64,000 nucleotides of DNA from Demequina phytophila (GTDB taxonomy: Bacteria > Actinomycetota > Actinomycetes > Actinomycetales > Demequinaceae): contig NZ_BBLW01000006.1 in the NCBI RefSeq assembly GCF_000971135.1, positions 1 to 64,000 on the forward strand, read 5' to 3'. Position numbers and translations under genes: made by a program. The notes under the pieces were generated by a model. It worked only from the letters and a program-made list of their open reading frames with translations. It searched no databases and was not told the DNA's origin. Positions within the stretch are counted from its first letter, which is position 1. Every line of letters begins with the position of its first letter. Of this stretch, positions 1 through 9,802 are shown piece by piece.

Positions 1-51
1 CATCGTCCCGCGCACCACCGCGTGTCGGGGCTGAAACCGTGCGGAGCGAAC
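1..51. repeat. Family A palindrome, right part only
   Basis: The window opens inside an intergenic palindrome. The arm TGAAACCGTGCGGAGCGAA at about 32-50 is the right arm of the same family seen complete at 13421, 15194 and 45408. It is preceded by a GTGTCG segment and a truncated CATCGTCCC. The left arm lies outside the window. Confidence 0.7.
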
Positions 52-58
52 TCCGGAG

Positions 59-1021
59 CTACGCGGTGAGCGCCTTCGACGCCTCGTAGAGCGCGATCGA
101 GGCCGCGACGGAGGCGTTGAGGCTCTCCGTGGTCGCGGCGATCGGGATGGACGCGACCTGGTCGCAGGTCTCGCGCACCAGGCGGGACAGGCCCTCGCCC
201 TCGGCGCCGACCAAGATCACGAGCGGGCCGTCGAGCAGGCTGGACTCGTGCAGCGAGACGTCGCCGTCACCCGCGAGACCCAGCACGAAGAGCCCGGCCT
301 TCTTGTACTCCTCGAGCGTGCGGACCATGTTGGTGGCACGCGCGACGGGGATGCGCGAGGCGGCGCCAGCGGACACCTTCCACGCGGCCACGGTCATGCC
401 GGCCGCGCGGCGCTCCGGGATGAGCACGCCGGACGCGCCGAACGCGGCCGCGGAACGCACGATCGCGCCCAGGTTGCGCGGGTCCTGGATGCCGTCGAGC
501 GCGATGATGCGCACCGGCGAAGGGGCCTCGAGCAGGTCGGACGGGTGCGCGTACTCGTACGGCGGCACCTCGAGCGCGACGCCCTGGTGCGGCGAGCCGT
601 CCGCGAGCGCGTCGAGCGTGGCCTTGGTGACCTCGCGGACCGCGACGCCCTGCTCGACGGCGAGGGAGACGATCTCGGTGACGCGGTCGTCCGCGTCGAT
701 CCGGTTGAACACGCTCAGCAGCGTCGCGCTCATGCCCTCGCGCAGCGCCTCGAGCACGCTGTTGCGGCCCACCACCAGGTCGACGGCGCGCGAGGTGCGG
801 TCGCGCGGGGTGGTCCGTCCGGCGGTCGGGGGCCGCTTGGCGGCCTCCTTCTCGGCGCGCGCCTTGGCCTTGTACGCCTTGTGGTTGGGCCGCTCCTCCG
901 CCTTGGGCGTAGGACCCTTGCCCTCGAGCGCCTTGCGGCCGTGGCCGCCGGTGCCGACCTTCGCGCCCTTCTTGGATCCCGCAGTTCGGGTCGCGCCGCG
1001 GCGCTTCGAGTTACCAGCCAT
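59..1021 (-). CDS. rlmB: 23S rRNA (guanosine-2'-O)-methyltransferase RlmB (SpoU family)
   Basis: This 320-residue protein is a TrmH/SpoU-family 2'-O-methyltransferase that would methylate a guanosine of 23S rRNA using S-adenosylmethionine. Residues 1-80 form a very basic Lys/Arg/Gly-rich tail typical of actinobacterial RlmB. They are followed by the substrate-binding domain (starting near VVGRNSVLEAL) and the knotted SpoU domain with ALDGIQDPRNLGAIVRSA, ILVGAEGEGLS and the closing SLNASVAASIALYEA. I chose the ATG at 1021 (MAGNSKRRG); the upstream in-frame extension lacks family similarity. It lies downstream of cysS on the same strand, as is usual in actinobacteria, with a palindrome in the gap. 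Confidence 0.93.
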   Translation of the reverse strand: MAGNSKRRGATRTAGSKKGAKVGTGGHGRKALEGKGPTPKAEERPNHKAYKAKARAEKEAAKRPPTAGRTTPRDRTSRAVDLVVGRNSVLEALREGMSATLLSVFNRIDADDRVTEIVSLAVEQGVAVREVTKATLDALADGSPHQGVALEVPPYEYAHPSDLLEAPSPVRIIALDGIQDPRNLGAIVRSAAAFGASGVLIPERRAAGMTVAAWKVSAGAASRIPVARATNMVRTLEEYKKAGLFVLGLAGDGDVSLHESSLLDGPLVILVGAEGEGLSRLVRETCDQVASIPIAATTESLNASVAASIALYEASKALTA

Positions 1022-1075
1022 GGCTACAAGGGTACGGGGCGCGCGGCGCCGCGCGCGTCCCGGGCGTCTCACCGT

Positions 1076-1180
1076 GCACCTCTCCACCCGAGACGATGCG
1101 AAAGTCGCCTCCCGCGGACGTGTGCCCGTTCACATCGGGGCACCTGTGTGGATCAGTGCCGAATCGGTGTGGAGAGGTGC
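1076..1180. repeat. Family B/C palindrome (GTGTGGAGAGGTGC arms)
   Basis: The left arm GCACCTCTCCAC (1076-1087) pairs with the right arm GTGGAGAGGTGC (1169-1180). A second right-arm-like unit, TGTGTGGATCAGTGCC, precedes the outer arm by about 20 bp, as in the copy at 46656. The element fills the rlmB-cysS gap and contains no reading frame. A near-match of the dispersed motif, AGACGATGC, lies inside. Confidence 0.75.
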
Positions 1181-1193
1181 CCGTGGGGCGGGC

Positions 1194-2618
1194 TCAGGAG
1201 TCCGCGGCGAGCGACCAGCGGGCGCCGTCGGCGGCGTCCGCGATGACGATCCCCGCGCCGGCCAGCCGGTCGCGGATCGCGTCCGCCGTGCCCCAGTCCT
1301 TCGCGGCCCGGGCGGCGGCGCGCGCCTCGATATCCGCCTTGACCAGGAAGTCGAGCGCGCCCATCGCGGAGCTCGAGGCCCCGGCCCTCTCCCCCGCCCA
1401 CTCGGGCGCGGCGGGGTCCAGCCCCAGGACGTCGAGCATCGCCCGGGCGGCCAGGAGCGCGGAGGCGACCGCGGCATCGTCCCCCGCGGTGAGCGCGGCG
1501 TTGCCGGCCCGCACCGTCTCGTGGATCACCGCGAGGGCGCGCGGGACGCCCAGGTCGTCGTCCATGGCCTCGACGAACGCGTCGGGCAGCGCCGCGGCCG
1601 CGACGTCCGCGGAGGACACCGCGCCCACCTTCTCCGACGCGCGCGCCACGAAGCTCTGGAAGCGCGCCCACTGCGCGGACGCCTCGTCGAGCGTGGACGG
1701 CGAGTACTCGAGCATCGAGCGGTAGTGGACGGCGGCGAGCGCGAGGCGCAGGGCGGCGGGCTCGTGCGCGGCGAGCACCTCGGAGACCAGCAGGCCGTTG
1801 CCGAGCGACTTCGACATCTTCGCGCCGGACTGCGTCACCCACGCGGAGTGCATCCACAGGTGAGCGAAGCCGTAGCCGGCGGCGCGGGACTGCGCCTGCT
1901 CGTTCTCGTGGTGCGGGAAGCGCAGGTCGAGGCCGCCGCCGTGGATGTCGAACTCGTCGCCCAGGTAGCGCTGCGACATCGCCGAGCACTCGATGTGCCA
2001 GCCCGGACGCCCCGGACCCCACGGGGAGTCCCAGGACGCGGTGTCGGGCTCGCCGTCCTTGCGGGCCTTCCACAGCGCGAAGTCGTGAGGGTCGCGCTTG
2101 TCCTCGGTGGGCGAGTCCGTGGCCGGCGAGAGGTCGTCGAGCGCCTGGCGCGTGAGCGTGCCGTAGTCCGCGTAGGAGCGCACGTCGAAGTACACCGAGC
2201 CGGCCTTCTCATATGCGTGGCCGGCGTCGATGAGGCGCGAGATGATCGCGACGATCTCCGGGATGTGCCCCGTCGCGCGCGGCTCCGCGGCCGGCGGCTT
2301 CACGCCCACCGCGGCGTACGCGGCCTGGAACTCGCGCTCGTGCTTGAGGGCCCAGGCCCACCACTCCCAGCCGGCGTCGGCGGCCTTCGCGAGGGTCTTG
2401 TCGTCGATGTCGGTGACGTTGCGCACCAGGGTCACCTGGTAGCCGGAGCGCTCGAGCCAGCGCTGCAGCACGTCGAACGCGACGGCGCTGCGCAGGTGGC
2501 CCACGTGCGGCGCGCTCTGCACCGTGGGACCGCACAGGTAGATGCCCACCTTGCCGGGGGTGAGCGGCGTGAAGGCGCGCTCGTCGCGGGTGGCGGTGTC
2601 GTACAGGTGCAGGGTCAC
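1194..2618 (-). CDS. cysS: Cysteinyl-tRNA synthetase
   Basis: The 474-residue class I aminoacyl-tRNA synthetase charges tRNA-Cys. The HIGH-type motif appears as HVGH around residue 38-41, the KMSKS loop as [10 protein letters not shown] around residue 270, and the zinc-site elements LCGPTVQ (near 30) and ECSAMS are present. Full length matches the family. The upstream neighbours on the same strand are ispF, ispD and carD, a standard actinobacterial block. A copy of the dispersed motif at 1474 encodes GDDA in the C-terminal helical domain. Confidence 0.96.
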   Translation of the reverse strand: MTLHLYDTATRDERAFTPLTPGKVGIYLCGPTVQSAPHVGHLRSAVAFDVLQRWLERSGYQVTLVRNVTDIDDKTLAKAADAGWEWWAWALKHEREFQAAYAAVGVKPPAAEPRATGHIPEIVAIISRLIDAGHAYEKAGSVYFDVRSYADYGTLTRQALDDLSPATDSPTEDKRDPHDFALWKARKDGEPDTASWDSPWGPGRPGWHIECSAMSQRYLGDEFDIHGGGLDLRFPHHENEQAQSRAAGYGFAHLWMHSAWVTQSGAKMSKSLGNGLLVSEVLAAHEPAALRLALAAVHYRSMLEYSPSTLDEASAQWARFQSFVARASEKVGAVSSADVAAAALPDAFVEAMDDDLGVPRALAVIHETVRAGNAALTAGDDAAVASALLAARAMLDVLGLDPAAPEWAGERAGASSSAMGALDFLVKADIEARAAARAAKDWGTADAIRDRLAGAGIVIADAADGARWSLAADS

Positions 2619-2696
2619 GCGCCCAGGCTACCGGTCGGGTGCCTGGAGGGACGATGCGGTGGTCCCGTTCGCGCCGTGGCGCGCGCGGCCGCGGTG

Positions 2697-3170
2697 TCAG
2701 CCCGCGACGATGAGCGCCGTTGCGATGGCCGCGATGCCCTCGCCGCGGCCCGTGAGCCCGAGCCCGTCGGTGGTGGTGCCGGCCACCGTCACGGGCGCCC
2801 CGCACGCGGCGGACAGCGCCGCCTCCGCCTCCGCGCGCCGGGGCGCGAGCTTGGGCCGGTTGCCGATCACCTGGACGCCCACGTTCCCGATCTCGAAGCC
2901 CGCCTCACGCACCAGCCGCGCCGACTCCGCGAGCAGCGCGACCCCGGCGGCGCCCGCCCACTCGGGACGCGAGGTCCCGAAGTTCGAGCCCAGGTCTCCC
3001 AGGCCCGCGGCGGACAGCAGCGCGTCGCAGGCGGCGTGCGCCGCGACGTCCGCGTCCGAGTGCCCCTCGAGGCCCGGCTCGCCCGGCCACTCCAGCCCCG
3101 CGACCATGAGGGGGCGGTCGCCGCCGAACGCGTGCACGTCCACGCCGATGCCGGTCCGGGGCAGGTTCAC
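2697..3170 (-). CDS. ispF: 2-C-methyl-D-erythritol 2,4-cyclodiphosphate synthase
   Basis: The 157-residue IspF catalyses the cyclodiphosphate step of the MEP isoprenoid pathway. The metal-binding start GIGVDVHAF and the segment [17 protein letters not shown] are visible, and the length is normal for the family. The GTG start at 3170 overlaps the ispD stop by 4 bp (GTGA), which indicates translational coupling; the longer frame upstream is only overlap with ispD. Confidence 0.95.
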   Translation of the reverse strand: MNLPRTGIGVDVHAFGGDRPLMVAGLEWPGEPGLEGHSDADVAAHAACDALLSAAGLGDLGSNFGTSRPEWAGAAGVALLAESARLVREAGFEIGNVGVQVIGNRPKLAPRRAEAEAALSAACGAPVTVAGTTTDGLGLTGRGEGIAAIATALIVAG

Positions 3171-3853
3171 ACGGTCTCCTCTGCGGGCGCGGACCGAACC
3201 GCGATGTGCTCGGCCAGCGCGAGGTCGCCGGCGTGGGTGATCTTGACGCCCCACTCGTGCCCGTCGATGGCGACCACGCGGTAGCCGAGGGCACGCGCGA
3301 GGGTGGCGTCGTCGGTCGCCTCGGCGCCGCCGCGCGCGTGCGCGTCGAGCAGCACGGACGCGCGGAACGCCTGCGGGGTCTGGACGATGCGGAACCCGGC
3401 ACGGTCGACCGGGTCGCCGAGCGCGCCGTCGGGGCCGGGCGCGGTCACGAGGGTGTCGACCACCGGGACCACGGGGATGGCGCCGTCCGCGCCGTCCTCC
3501 ACCGCCGCGGCGACCGCCCGCATGGTGGCCTCGGGCTGGAAGGCCCGCGCGGCATCGTGCACCAGGACCACGTCGTCGGGTGCCGGCGCGAGGGCCGCGA
3601 GGCCCGCCGACACGGACCCCTGGCGCGTGTCCGCGCCGGGGACGATGCTCGCGTCGAGTCCCTCGAGCGCCTCACGGAAGGCGTCGAGATGGGTGGGCGG
3701 CGCCGTCACCACCACGCGCGAGGCGACCCCCAGCGCGCGCCGCACGGCGTGCGTCACCAGGGGTTCGCCCGCGACGCGCACGAGCGCCTTGGGAAGGTCG
3801 GAACCCAGCCGGGTCCCGTAGCCGGCGGCCGTGACCACGGCCGCGACGGTCAC
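3167..3853 (-). CDS. ispD: 2-C-methyl-D-erythritol 4-phosphate cytidylyltransferase
   Basis: The 228-residue IspD transfers CMP to methylerythritol phosphate, the reaction two steps before IspF. The nucleotide-binding loop [16 protein letters not shown] is at residues 7-22, [10 protein letters not shown] marks the metal and substrate site, and [10 protein letters not shown] matches the family. The GTG start at 3853 overlaps the carD stop by 4 bp, so carD, ispD and ispF look like one coupled transcript. A dispersed-motif copy at 3640 encodes the SIVPG segment. Confidence 0.95.
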   Translation of the reverse strand: MTVAAVVTAAGYGTRLGSDLPKALVRVAGEPLVTHAVRRALGVASRVVVTAPPTHLDAFREALEGLDASIVPGADTRQGSVSAGLAALAPAPDDVVLVHDAARAFQPEATMRAVAAAVEDGADGAIPVVPVVDTLVTAPGPDGALGDPVDRAGFRIVQTPQAFRASVLLDAHARGGAEATDDATLARALGYRVVAIDGHEWGVKITHAGDLALAEHIAVRSAPAEETV

Positions 3854-4332
3854 GAGGCGAGGACCTCGTCGAGACGGGCCTCGGCGGCCTGCTCGTCGCA
3901 CTTCTCGGCGAGCGCGAGCTCCGAGACGAGGATCTGGCGCGCCTTGTGCAGCATGCGCTTCTCGCCGGCGGACAGGCCCTTGTCGGTGTCGCGGCGGGAC
4001 AGGTCGCGGACCACCTCGGCCACGCGGATCACGTCGCCGGATGCGAGCTTCTCGACGTTGGCCTTGTAGCGGCGCGACCAGTTGGTGGGCTCCTCGATGT
4101 AGGGCTCGCGCAGCACGCCGAACACCTTCTCGAGACCCGCCTGGTCGACGACGTCGCGGACACCCACCAGGTCGACGTTCTCGGCCGGCACCTCGATGGT
4201 CAGGTCACCCTGCGCTACCTTGAGCTTGAGGTAGGTCTTCTCCTCGCCGCGGATGATGCGCTTCTTGATGTCCTGGATCTGGGCCGCCCCATGGTGGGGG
4301 TAGACGACGGTCTCGCCAACGACGAAGTTCAT
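3850..4332 (-). CDS. carD: CarD-type RNA polymerase-binding regulator
   Basis: The 160-residue protein begins [15 protein letters not shown], the start of the CarD/TRCF RNA-polymerase interaction domain, which stabilises open complexes at rRNA and other promoters. The length equals mycobacterial CarD. The ATG at 4332 has an AAGGGGA ribosome-binding site at the right distance; longer in-frame starts read into the promoter region and are not family-like. Its 4333-4562 upstream region is shared with the divergent lipoprotein gene and is locally AT-richer than its surroundings. Confidence 0.95.
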   Translation of the reverse strand: MNFVVGETVVYPHHGAAQIQDIKKRIIRGEEKTYLKLKVAQGDLTIEVPAENVDLVGVRDVVDQAGLEKVFGVLREPYIEEPTNWSRRYKANVEKLASGDVIRVAEVVRDLSRRDTDKGLSAGEKRMLHKARQILVSELALAEKCDEQAAEARLDEVLAS

Positions 4333-4562
4333 GGTGGAGTAATCCCCTTCTCGACGGAACTCCATTCTACCATTTGGCATTTCCCCAATAACAGGCGCAT
4401 TCCGCCTGGCAGTGGGCCGATGGTCCCCGAAACGGCGTTTTGGCAGCATTCTGTGCCACAAATGGGGCGCGGGCGCGTCGCCGCGGCGCCCGGCACGCGG
4501 TGGCCGCGCGACACGCCGAGCCACTATCCTTTCGGTGACTGTCACCCCGGAAAGGTCCCGCC

Positions 4563-5027
4563 GTGAAGCACCCCGTTCGCGTCCTCTCGCTCGCCGCCGC
4601 CGTCGCCCTCGCGACGGCCGGCTGCTCCGCCGTCAACCCGATCACCACGCAGCAGGCGTACGACGCCTCGGACGGCATGAGCGTGGAGGTGGGCGACGTC
4701 AAGGGCCTCAACCTCCTGGTCATCACCGAGGGCGAGGGCGAGCCGGCCGTGCTCATCGGCTCGCTGCACAACTACGGCGAGGAGCCCATCGAGGTCTCCG
4801 TGGGGCTCGGCACCGGCGAGGCCGTCGCCGTCGAGGTGCCCGCTGGCACGTCCGTCCAGCTGGGCGGCGAGGAGGACGAGACGCACGTCACCGGCACGTC
4901 GAGCGCGGCGCCCGGCGGCCTGCAGGACGTGGTCCTCATGTCCGAGCAGGCCGGCACCATCACCGAGACCGTGCCCGTCCTCGACGGCACGCTGCCCGAG
5001 TACGAGCCGGAGCTCGACTCGCTGTAA
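4563..5027 (+). CDS. Small secreted lipoprotein of unknown function
   Basis: The 154-residue product has a lipoprotein signal peptide: a short basic start, a hydrophobic stretch and the lipobox ATAGC with Cys at residue 21. The mature part is acidic, beta-rich and has no catalytic motif I recognise. A lipoprotein divergent from carD is common in actinobacteria, but its role is not established. The GTG start at 4563 follows a GGAAAGG site. A strong hairpin terminator follows at 5117. Confidence 0.8.
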   Translation: MKHPVRVLSLAAAVALATAGCSAVNPITTQQAYDASDGMSVEVGDVKGLNLLVITEGEGEPAVLIGSLHNYGEEPIEVSVGLGTGEAVAVEVPAGTSVQLGGEEDETHVTGTSSAAPGGLQDVVLMSEQAGTITETVPVLDGTLPEYEPELDSL

Positions 5028-5060
5028 CGCGGCGCCGCCGTGCACCCCTCCACACGCGAC

Positions 5061-5167
5061 GTGCACCTCTCCACACAACTGAACCGGAGCATCGTCCCCT
5101 ACCAGGCATGATGCGAAGAAGCGGGGCCGATGCACACGCACCGGCCCCGCTTCTGTGTGGAGAGGTG
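5061..5167. repeat. Family B/C palindrome around a terminator
   Basis: Left arm GTGCACCTCTCCACAC (5061-5076), with a second left-arm-like unit at 5042-5055, and right arm GTGTGGAGAGGTG (5155-5167). The centre holds a dispersed-motif copy (5089) and a perfect hairpin. The element sits between the converging lipoprotein and pstB genes. Confidence 0.75.
5117..5154. terminator. Bidirectional hairpin terminator
   Basis: AGAAGCGGGGCCG (5117-5129) and CGGCCCCGCTTCT (5142-5154) form a perfect 13-bp stem with a 12-nt loop. It lies between two converging genes, so it can end both the lipoprotein transcript and the pst transcript. No long T-run follows, as is common in high-GC actinobacteria. Confidence 0.75.
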
Positions 5168-5178
5168 ATCCCCCGGGT

Positions 5179-5958
5179 TCAGCCGAAGCGGCCCGAGATG
5201 TAGTCCTCGGTGGCCTTCTCCGACGGCGTGGAGAACATGGTCGGGGTGTCGTTCATCTCGATGAGCTTGCCCGGCTTGCCGGTGCCCGCGATGTTGAAGA
5301 ACGCGGTGCGGTCGGAGACGCGCGCGGCCTGCTGCATGTTGTGGGTCACGATCACGATCGTGTACTGCGACTTGAGCTCCTGGATGAGGTCCTCGATCGC
5401 GAGGGTCGAGATGGGGTCCAGGGCGGAGCAGGGCTCGTCCATGAGGAGCACGTCCGGCTTGATCGCGATCGCGCGCGCGATGCACAGGCGCTGCTGCTGC
5501 CCGCCGGAGAGCGAGGAGCCGGGCTTGTCGAGGCGGTCCTTGACCTCCTCCCACAGGTTCGCGCCGCGCAGCGAGGACTCGACCAGGTCGTCGGCGTCCG
5601 CGCGGGAGATGCGCTTGTTGTTGAGCTTGACGCCCGCGAGCACGTTCTCCGCGATCGACATCGTGGGGAACGGGTTGGGGCGCTGGAACACCATGCCCAC
5701 GTGGCGGCGGACCGTCACGGGGTCGACGGCGTCGGCGTAGAGGTTGACGCCGTCCATGAGGACCTCGCCCTCGACGCGCGCGCCGGGGATGACCTCGTGC
5801 ATGCGGTTGAGCGTGCGGAGGAACGTCGACTTGCCGCAGCCGGACGGGCCGATGAACGCCGTCACCGACTTGGGCTCGATCGCGAGCGACACGTCCTCGA
5901 CCGCAAGGAAGTTGCTGTAGTAGACGTTGAGGTTGTTGACGTCGATGCGCTTGGACAC
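5179..5958 (-). CDS. pstB: Phosphate ABC transporter ATP-binding protein PstB
   Basis: The 259-residue ATPase drives high-affinity phosphate import through PstCA. It shows Walker [10 protein letters not shown] near residue 39, signature LSGGQQQRL, Walker B LLMDEP and the switch His region [11 protein letters not shown]. The GTG start at 5958 (VSKRIDVNN) was chosen because the family begins there. It is the last gene of pstSCAB, 17 bp after pstA. Confidence 0.97.
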   Translation of the reverse strand: MSKRIDVNNLNVYYSNFLAVEDVSLAIEPKSVTAFIGPSGCGKSTFLRTLNRMHEVIPGARVEGEVLMDGVNLYADAVDPVTVRRHVGMVFQRPNPFPTMSIAENVLAGVKLNNKRISRADADDLVESSLRGANLWEEVKDRLDKPGSSLSGGQQQRLCIARAIAIKPDVLLMDEPCSALDPISTLAIEDLIQELKSQYTIVIVTHNMQQAARVSDRTAFFNIAGTGKPGKLIEMNDTPTMFSTPSEKATEDYISGRFG

Positions 5959-5975
5959 TGAGGCTCCGGTTCTGG

Positions 5976-6947
5976 CTAGCGGCCGGTCTTGGGGGAGAAG
6001 AAGCGTGCGATCAGGCGGGCGATCAGGTTGAGCGCCATCACGATCAGGATGAGGACCAGGGCGGCACCCCACGCGCGGTACTGCGTGATCTCGCCGATGC
6101 AGGTCGCGGTGTTGCAGGGCAGGACGCCCTTCTCGTACTCCGAGATGATGTACACCGGGAGCGACATCATGCGGCCGTCGAAGAGGTTGAAGTTCATCGA
6201 GTCGGTGACGCCCACCGCGACGAGCAGCGGGGCCGTCTCGCCGATCACGCGGGCGATCGCGAGGGTGACGCCGGTGGTGATGCCCGCGATCGCGGTGCGG
6301 ACCACCACCTTGAGGACCGTGAGCCACTTGGGCACGCCGAGCGCGTAGGAGGCCTCGCGCAGCTCGTTGGGCACCAGGCGCAGCATCTCCTCCGAGGAGC
6401 GGACCACCACGGGGATCATGAGGACCGACAGCGCGATCGCACCCACGATGCCCAGCTTGGTGCCCGGGCCCGCGATGACCGCGAACAGCGAGTAGGCGAA
6501 CAGACCGGCGACGATCGACGGGATGCCCGTCATGACGTCCACGAAGAACGTGATCGCCTTCTTGAGCCAGCCGCTGCCGTACTCGACCAGGTAGATCGAG
6601 GTGAGCAGGCCGATCGGCACGGAGATCACGGTGGCCGCGATGGTCATGAGGACGGTGCCCCAGATCGCGTGGAGGATGCCGCCGAACGCCGGCTCCGCGC
6701 CGAACACGCCGCGCATGGACTGCTGGAGGAACTCGAGGTTGAAGCCCGCGTCGAGGCCCTCGGCGTCCGAGATGAAGAAGCGGTCGAGGCCGTTGACCAC
6801 CACGGTGACGGCGAGCCAGACCAGCGGGATCACCGCGAGCGCGAAGGCGCCGTAGATCACCGCGGTCATGCCCGCGTTCTTGAGGCGGCGCGATCGGGAC
6901 AGGCCCATCATGGGGGCCGTGGACGTGAGGGTCGTCGTGGCGGTCAT
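5976..6947 (-). CDS. pstA: Phosphate ABC transporter permease PstA
   Basis: The 323-residue permease has about six predicted membrane helices and the binding-protein-dependent permease motif around [29 protein letters not shown]. With PstC it forms the phosphate channel. The ATG at 6947 overlaps the pstC stop by one base, indicating coupling. The N-terminal 20 residues are Thr-rich and precede the first helix. Confidence 0.95.
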   Translation of the reverse strand: MTATTTLTSTAPMMGLSRSRRLKNAGMTAVIYGAFALAVIPLVWLAVTVVVNGLDRFFISDAEGLDAGFNLEFLQQSMRGVFGAEPAFGGILHAIWGTVLMTIAATVISVPIGLLTSIYLVEYGSGWLKKAITFFVDVMTGIPSIVAGLFAYSLFAVIAGPGTKLGIVGAIALSVLMIPVVVRSSEEMLRLVPNELREASYALGVPKWLTVLKVVVRTAIAGITTGVTLAIARVIGETAPLLVAVGVTDSMNFNLFDGRMMSLPVYIISEYEKGVLPCNTATCIGEITQYRAWGAALVLILIVMALNLIARLIARFFSPKTGR

Positions 6948-7945
6948 CAGTTGGCTCCGGAGAATTCGCTGCGACGGCTGACCACCCAGCGGGCGAGCAT
7001 GTTGACGAGCAGGGTGATCACGAACAGCGCCAGACCCATCGCGATGAGCGAGTTCACGCCGAGCGCGTTGGCCTCGGGGAACTGCAGCGCGATGTAGGCC
7101 GCGATCGTGTTGTGCTGGTTGGGCTGCAGGATGTACGGCGAGAACGTGAGCCCGGGGCTGATGATCATCAGCACGGCCATGGTCTCGCCGAGCGCGCGGC
7201 CCAGTCCCAGCATGGTCGCGCCGATCATGCCGGAACGGCCGAACGGGAACACCGCCATGCGGATCATCTCCCAGCGGGTGGCGCCCATCGCGAGGGCGGC
7301 CTCCTCGTGCAGCTTGGGGGTCTGCAGGAACACCTCGCGCGACACGGCGGAGATGATCGGGATGATCATGATCGCGAGCACGATGCCCGCGGACAGCGCC
7401 ACGCGGCCGGTGAAGACCTCGCCGGACTCCGGCGGCGCGAAGATCGGGATCCAGCCCAGGTAGTCCGCGAGGAACTGGTAGAAGGGCTGGAGGAACGGCA
7501 CCAGCACCGCGACGCCCCACAGGCCGTAGACCACGGAGGGCACGGCCGCGAGCAGGTCGATGAGGTAGCCGAGGCCCTGCGCGAGGCGGCGCGGGGCGAA
7601 GTGCGAGATGAACAGCGCGATGCCGATCGCGACCGGGGTGCCCAGCAGCAGCGCGATCACCGAGATGAGGATGGTCCCGTAGACCAGGTACCCGACGATC
7701 TCGAGGAGGCTCTGCCCGTCCTCCGGCTTGATGAAGGAGACCGCGTCACCGAGCTCCGCGGCCGGCATCGACACCGCGGGCCACGCCTCCATGAGGAGGA
7801 ACGTCGCGACGGCGGCGAGGGTGATGAGGATGAGCGAGCCCGCACCGGTCGACACCCACTTGAACGCGTGGTTCGCGGCTGCGCCGGGGTGGGTGCCGTA
7901 GTCGCTCGGCGGCGTGGTCTCTGGCGACTGCTCTGTGGTCGTCAC
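6947..7945 (-). CDS. pstC: Phosphate ABC transporter permease PstC
   Basis: The 332-residue PstC has an N-terminal cytosolic tail, a first helix near residues 35-55, a periplasmic segment and a five-helix core containing [26 protein letters not shown], the ATPase-coupling loop. The GTG start at 7945 has an upstream GGGAGA site. A perfect hairpin separates it from pstS, which would let PstS be made in excess of the membrane components. Confidence 0.95.
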   Translation of the reverse strand: MTTTEQSPETTPPSDYGTHPGAAANHAFKWVSTGAGSLILITLAAVATFLLMEAWPAVSMPAAELGDAVSFIKPEDGQSLLEIVGYLVYGTILISVIALLLGTPVAIGIALFISHFAPRRLAQGLGYLIDLLAAVPSVVYGLWGVAVLVPFLQPFYQFLADYLGWIPIFAPPESGEVFTGRVALSAGIVLAIMIIPIISAVSREVFLQTPKLHEEAALAMGATRWEMIRMAVFPFGRSGMIGATMLGLGRALGETMAVLMIISPGLTFSPYILQPNQHNTIAAYIALQFPEANALGVNSLIAMGLALFVITLLVNMLARWVVSRRSEFSGAN

Positions 7946-7986
7946 GCGAAGGTCTCCCTTGGTTGCGGCCCCATCGTAATGGGCAA

Positions 7987-8023
7987 GGTGGTGGGCTCAC
8001 CCGTCGAGGGCGAGCCCACCACC
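7987..8023 (-). terminator. pstS-pstC intercistronic hairpin (attenuator)
   Basis: GGTGGTGGGCTC (7987-7998) pairs with GAGCCCACCACC (8012-8023), a perfect 12-bp stem with a 13-nt loop, located between the pstS stop and the pstC start. In many operons such a hairpin causes partial termination or protects the upstream message so that the binding protein exceeds the permease; that role here is inferred from position. Confidence 0.7.
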
Positions 8024-8042
8024 ATCAGGTCCTACGAGCGGG

Positions 8043-9173
8043 TCAGCCCGCCGCGATCTCGTCGAGGATCGACTCGACGTGAGCGGACACGTCCGCGGGC
8101 AGCGGGGCCGAACCGGCGGCCTCGGCGGCAGCGGCCTGGCCCTCCTCCGACGCGACGTACTTCTCGAACGCGGTGACGAGCGCACGCTCGGTCTCGTCGT
8201 CGTACTGCTGGCAGACGATGTGGTACGAGACCAGGGTCAGCGGGTATGCGGTGGAGTCGGTGGTGGTGCGGTCGATCGCGTACGCGAGGTCGTTCTCACC
8301 GTTGGCCGTGTCCGACAGCGGCGACGCGGCGATGATGTTCGCGGCGGCCTCCGGGGAGAAGGGCACGTACTCCTCGCCCACCTTGAGGGCGACGGTGCCG
8401 AGGTCGCCGGCGCGCGAGGCGTCCGCGTAGCCGATGGCGCCATCGGTCGAGGTGACGGTGTCGACCACGGCGGAGGTGCCGTCGGCACCCACCGACTGGC
8501 TCGCGGCGGTCGAGAACTCCTTGGTGGCCTCGTACGGCCACGCGCCACCCGAGGTCTGCTCGAGGTAGTCGGTGAAGTTCTCCGAGGTGCCGGACGAGTC
8601 CGAACGGAACACGACGGTGATGTTCGACGACGGGAGCTCGACGCCCTCGTTCTGCGACGCGATGGCCTCGTCGTCCCAGGTGGTGATCTTGCCGTCGAAG
8701 ATGTTCGCGATGGTCTCGGCGTCGAGGTTGAGGCTGTCCACGCCCTCGAGGTTGAAGATGACCGCGACGGGCGAGATGTACATGGGCAGGTGGATCGCGC
8801 CGGCGTCGCCGTCGCAACGCTCGACGGCGGCGGCGTACTCCGCCTCCTCGAGCAGGCCGTCGGAGCCGGCGAAGGGCACGGCGCCCGCGAGGAACTGCTC
8901 GATTCCGCCGCCCGAGCCGACCGGGTCGTAGCCCACGGTCACGTCGGCGTTGAGGGACTGGAAGCCCGCGCGCCAGGCGTCCATCGCGGACTCCTGCGAC
9001 GAGGCACCGGCGGCCTGGAGGTTGCCCGACAGCTCGACGGCGGTCTCGGAGGTGGCCGCGGCCGAGGCGGTCGCGTCGTCGGCGGCGGGCTCGTTCGAGG
9101 CCGAGCAGGCGGCCAGCGACAGCGAGAGCGCTGCGGCGGTCAGGACGACGCCGCTACGGGTGAAAGCCTTCAC
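8043..9173 (-). CDS. pstS: Phosphate-binding lipoprotein PstS
   Basis: The 376-residue PstS is an extracytoplasmic phosphate receptor anchored by lipidation: signal peptide with lipobox LAAC (Cys near residue 23), then a Ser/Ala/Asp linker. Phosphate-site segments GASSQ, PFAGSD, RSDSSGTSENF and TDGAIGYADA are visible. First gene of pstSCAB, with PHO-box-like repeats upstream. No dispersed-motif copy occurs anywhere in the operon. Confidence 0.96.
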   Translation of the reverse strand: MKAFTRSGVVLTAAALSLSLAACSASNEPAADDATASAAATSETAVELSGNLQAAGASSQESAMDAWRAGFQSLNADVTVGYDPVGSGGGIEQFLAGAVPFAGSDGLLEEAEYAAAVERCDGDAGAIHLPMYISPVAVIFNLEGVDSLNLDAETIANIFDGKITTWDDEAIASQNEGVELPSSNITVVFRSDSSGTSENFTDYLEQTSGGAWPYEATKEFSTAASQSVGADGTSAVVDTVTSTDGAIGYADASRAGDLGTVALKVGEEYVPFSPEAAANIIAASPLSDTANGENDLAYAIDRTTTDSTAYPLTLVSYHIVCQQYDDETERALVTAFEKYVASEEGQAAAAEAAGSAPLPADVSAHVESILDEIAAG

Positions 9174-9282
9174 TTCTGAATCCTCACGTTCATGGGACCC
9201 CGGCGGAGCGCCGGGCAGGGCCGGCTGATTGCCGGATGACCTTCACCGTAGGCACGTCAGGTAACGAGGTGCCGGGGGGATT

Positions 9283-9310
9283 CTGAACTGCGGGTGAACA
9301 TCCGGTGAAC
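9283..9310 (-). promoter_or_regulatory. PHO box upstream of pstS
   Basis: Read on the pstS strand, GTTCAC occurs at 9310-9305 and 9299-9294 and GTTCAG at 9288-9283, three units with an 11-bp period. Streptomyces PhoP and mycobacterial RegX3 bind direct repeats of this kind. The site lies about 110-140 bp before the pstS start and is the likely RegX3 target. Confidence 0.8.
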
Positions 9311-9380
9311 CGGGGCGCTTGTGACCGGATCGTGACGATCCTGGGGTTCGCGCGGGCGCGGCGCGAGGCTTCGTCGGGGC

Positions 9381-9449
9381 CCGCGCGTTCCGTTGATACG
9401 GGAGTGCGGATCCGCGGCGACTTCTCTGCACGGGGCTATCAGCGGAGCG
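9381..9449. repeat. 65-bp palindromic repeat, copy 1 (TCCGTTGATA type)
   Basis: The arms TTCCGTTGATA and TATCAGCGGAGC face each other around GCGGATCCGCGGCGACTTCT. A second, closely similar copy in the same orientation lies at 9734-9802, so the two bracket the family E element between them. No reading frame is supported. Together these repeats fill the 719-bp gap between pstS and regX3. Confidence 0.7.
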
Positions 9450-9526
9450 CCGCGGCGCAGTCACGCGGGTTCCGAGCCCGAGGTTTGTCTCGTTCCGTGC
9501 TCACCGCGCCGGCACACGTCGCGATG

Positions 9527-9693
9527 CTCGCGGTTTTCATGCACTCTGGGCGCCTCCGCGCCTCCACGCGCGTACTCGGATGGCTGCGCGGCGGCCGCTG
9601 CGAAAGCGTCGTGCCTGGTGGTAGCCCTGCGTGATGAAGCGCGGACCGTCCGCGGCGCCCACGACCCTGCCGAAGTTGCATGAAAACGGCGAG
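9527..9693. repeat. Family E palindrome, copy 1
   Basis: The left arm CTCGCGGTTTTCATGCAC (9527-9544) pairs with GTTGCATGAAAACGGCGAG (9675-9693). The same arms occur around 22006 and 22187. The 130-bp interior differs between the two copies. No coding potential is seen. Confidence 0.7.
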
Positions 9694-9733
9694 CGCCGCG
9701 ACCCACACATGCTGGCGTCCGGGCGAGGCGCGC

Positions 9734-9802
9734 CCGCGCGTTCCGTTGAGACGGGAGTACGGATCCGCGGCGGCTTCTCTGCACGGGCTATCAACGGAGC
9801 GT
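9734..9802. repeat. 65-bp palindromic repeat, copy 2
   Basis: This is the second copy of the repeat at 9381-9449, with arms TTCCGTTGAGA and TATCAACGGAGC and a nearly identical centre. It is followed directly by two dispersed-motif copies (9807 and 9841) in tandem. 9803-9892 otherwise holds only GC-rich sequence before the regX3 stop. Confidence 0.7.

Noticed and set aside
117-3284. 1055-codon plus-strand open frame across rlmB, cysS and ispF
   Set aside because: It is antisense to three well-supported genes; long antisense frames are expected at this GC content and the translation is low-complexity Arg/Ala/Gly sequence.
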